Shown here: in pieces, positions 62,895-64,000 of the stretch
Position numbering within the stretch: the stretch's first letter is position 1
Layout of the letters: every line of letters starts with the position of its first letter
Source: Balanoglossus misakiensis
Taxonomy: Eukaryota; Hemichordata
NCBI GenBank assembly: GCA_040954595.2
Contig: JBECUI020000031.1
Span: 62,001-126,000 of the forward strand
DNA: 64,000 nt
Direction of reading: 5' to 3'
Position numbers and translations under genes: made by a program
Notes under the pieces: model-generated
The model's database searches: none
Told to the model about the DNA's origin: nothing
Seen by the model: the letters and a program-made list of their open reading frames with translations, nothing else

Positions 62895-63052
62895 TTTTTG
62901 GGGAAGACTTCAGGGTTGGGGCGGCGATGGAGAGGTCCAGGGGGGGGCTGGTTGGGGGAGATGAGCCCTCCAAGGCCCGCACGGACTGCGGGGCTTGGAG
63001 GGCGGGATTGCTGGTAGAGGCATCATTCCCGCATTTGCGGGGGTGATGGCTA
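62895..63052 (-). repeat. 156-bp unit, one copy, between H and I
   Basis: Hairpin near 63022-63048, with one substitution (ATTCCC instead of ATCCCC on the left arm). Confidence 0.84.
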
Positions 63053-64000
63053 GGGGGTTGGTAGGGGGGTGTCGGGCTGGCCGGGGAAGTTGGTGATGTG
63101 GGGGTGGTAGGCGGGGGTGCCGTTCACCCGGCCTTCAATGACCCAATCGTTGACGGACCAGCCTAGCTTGCCAATTTCGGTTCCAGTGTACCAGCTTGGG
63201 GTTTTTAGTTGATCCAGGCTGACGGTGCTGCCAGAGGTGTTGGGGCTGGCTTGGGCATTGCCGTCAGGGTCTGTGAAACTCTGATTCACATAGCGGTAGC
63301 TGTTGGTTATGGTGCCTGTATCAATTAGTCCTATCAAACCACCCAGGTCGGCCCCTTGCCCCGAGACATTCCCAGTGGCATAGCTGTTTGTTATGCTACC
63401 GAAGCTGTGATTACCGACCAAACCACCCACGATGTTCCCTTGCCCCGAGAGATCCCCAGTGGCATAGCTGTTCTCTATGCTGCCTGAGTTGAATCCCGCC
63501 AAGCCGCCCAAATTGTCGCTGACCCCCGAAACAGTACCGGTGGCATAGCTGTCTGTTATGGAAGAAGTGTTGGTTCCAGCCAAACCACCCACAGTACCGT
63601 CCCCCGAGACATCTCCAGTGGCATAGTTGCCTGTCATGGAGGCTCTATTATTTCCAACCAAACCACCTACGTCCCTACCCTGACCTGAGACATTCCCGGT
63701 GGCATAGCTGCCTGTTATGGTGAATTGGCTGTGTCCAACCAAACCACCTACACTAGCGTCCCCCGAAACAGTACCAGTGGCATAGCTGTCTGTTATGGGA
63801 GCAAAGTTCCTTCCGACCAAACCACCTACAATGTGACTCTGCCCTGAGACATTCCCGGTGGCATAGCTGCTCGTTATGCTTCCCATTATCCAGCTGAATC
63901 CAACCAAACCACCCACGTAGTCCCCCTGACCCGAGACATCTCCAGTGGTATAGCTAGCCTTTATACTGCCGTCGTTGTACCCAGCCAAGCCACCCACATA
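63050..64000 (-). CDS. GLUG-repeat lipoprotein, array copy I, 3' part only
   Basis: Open to the right edge of the window (at least 315 codons); the 5' end, tract and promoter lie outside. It has the most divergent GLUG set (SSYATGNVSGQSHIVGGLVG, NFAPITDSYATGTVSGDASV, SFGSITNSYATGNVSG) but the same final module and tail. It shows that the array continues beyond base 64000. Confidence 0.85.
   Translation of the reverse strand, partial: YVGGLAGYNDGSIKASYTTGDVSGQGDYVGGLVGFSWIMGSITSSYATGNVSGQSHIVGGLVGRNFAPITDSYATGTVSGDASVGGLVGHSQFTITGSYATGNVSGQGRDVGGLVGNNRASMTGNYATGDVSGDGTVGGLAGTNTSSITDSYATGTVSGVSDNLGGLAGFNSGSIENSYATGDLSGQGNIVGGLVGNHSFGSITNSYATGNVSGQGADLGGLIGLIDTGTITNSYRYVNQSFTDPDGNAQASPNTSGSTVSLDQLKTPSWYTGTEIGKLGWSVNDWVIEGRVNGTPAYHPHITNFPGQPDTPLPTP

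Noticed and set aside
41127-63052. CRISPR array, because the CCCCGC..GCGGGG stems recur between genes
   Set aside because: The stems recur at 156 bp, the intervening sequence is itself repeated and identical, and no cas genes are present.

Overview
The window looks like a chromosome segment of a host-associated, Treponema-like spirochaete. The evidence is a PnrA/TmpC-type purine nucleoside ABC system, an EF-G of the spirochaetal/mitochondrial type (P-loop AHIDSGKTT), LolA-like periplasmic carriers next to beta-barrel outer-membrane proteins, and a large family of GLUG/BspA-like lipoproteins. No rRNA or tRNA genes, transposase or CRISPR array were seen.

Bases 1-38,100 are mostly single-copy genes. 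On the left are a broken leuS, a GT2 glycosyltransferase, a TPR protein and a PlsC-like acyltransferase. Next comes a minus-strand cassette: a DeoR regulator, a transporter remnant, an unknown protein, a sulfatase and the four-gene pnr-like ABC transporter. The cassette lies between two direct copies of the TPR-plsC segment, as if a circle had integrated by homologous recombination. It is followed by plsC, an LRR protein, a RecA-fold ATPase and fusA. A purine phosphoribosyltransferase precedes a seven-gene exporter/envelope operon (TPR protein, LolD-like ATPase, FtsX permease, LolA-like protein, two outer-membrane barrels and a flavoprotein-SCP2-membrane fusion). Then come a PadR regulator, LolA, a RodZ-like protein, a UvrD/PcrA helicase, Gnd and a LarA-like protein.

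Bases 38,298-64,000 are a different, visibly more GC-rich landscape: nine tandem, same-strand, near-identical genes for GLUG-repeat lipoproteins. Eight have their 5' ends in the window. Each of these eight has the same strong promoter (perfect TTGACA, 17-nt spacer) with an inverted repeat over the -35 box, a good Shine-Dalgarno site, and an ATG followed by a pure (TCAC)n tract inside the reading frame. Between genes sit one to three copies of a 156-bp tandem unit carrying two strong hairpins. I read this as a tetranucleotide-repeat, phase-variable surface lipoprotein locus. In this sequence none of the eight tracts has a length that joins the ATG to the lipoprotein signal peptide. Some copies also differ by single bases in a G-rich stretch that switches the C-terminus to a proline-rich tail encoded by the 156-bp units.

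A second theme is disruption. At least ten otherwise recognisable genes, including leuS twice, carry single-base indels, several in short homopolymers. There are also transporter and other remnants. This is either residual sequencing error or real ongoing gene decay, and raw reads would decide.
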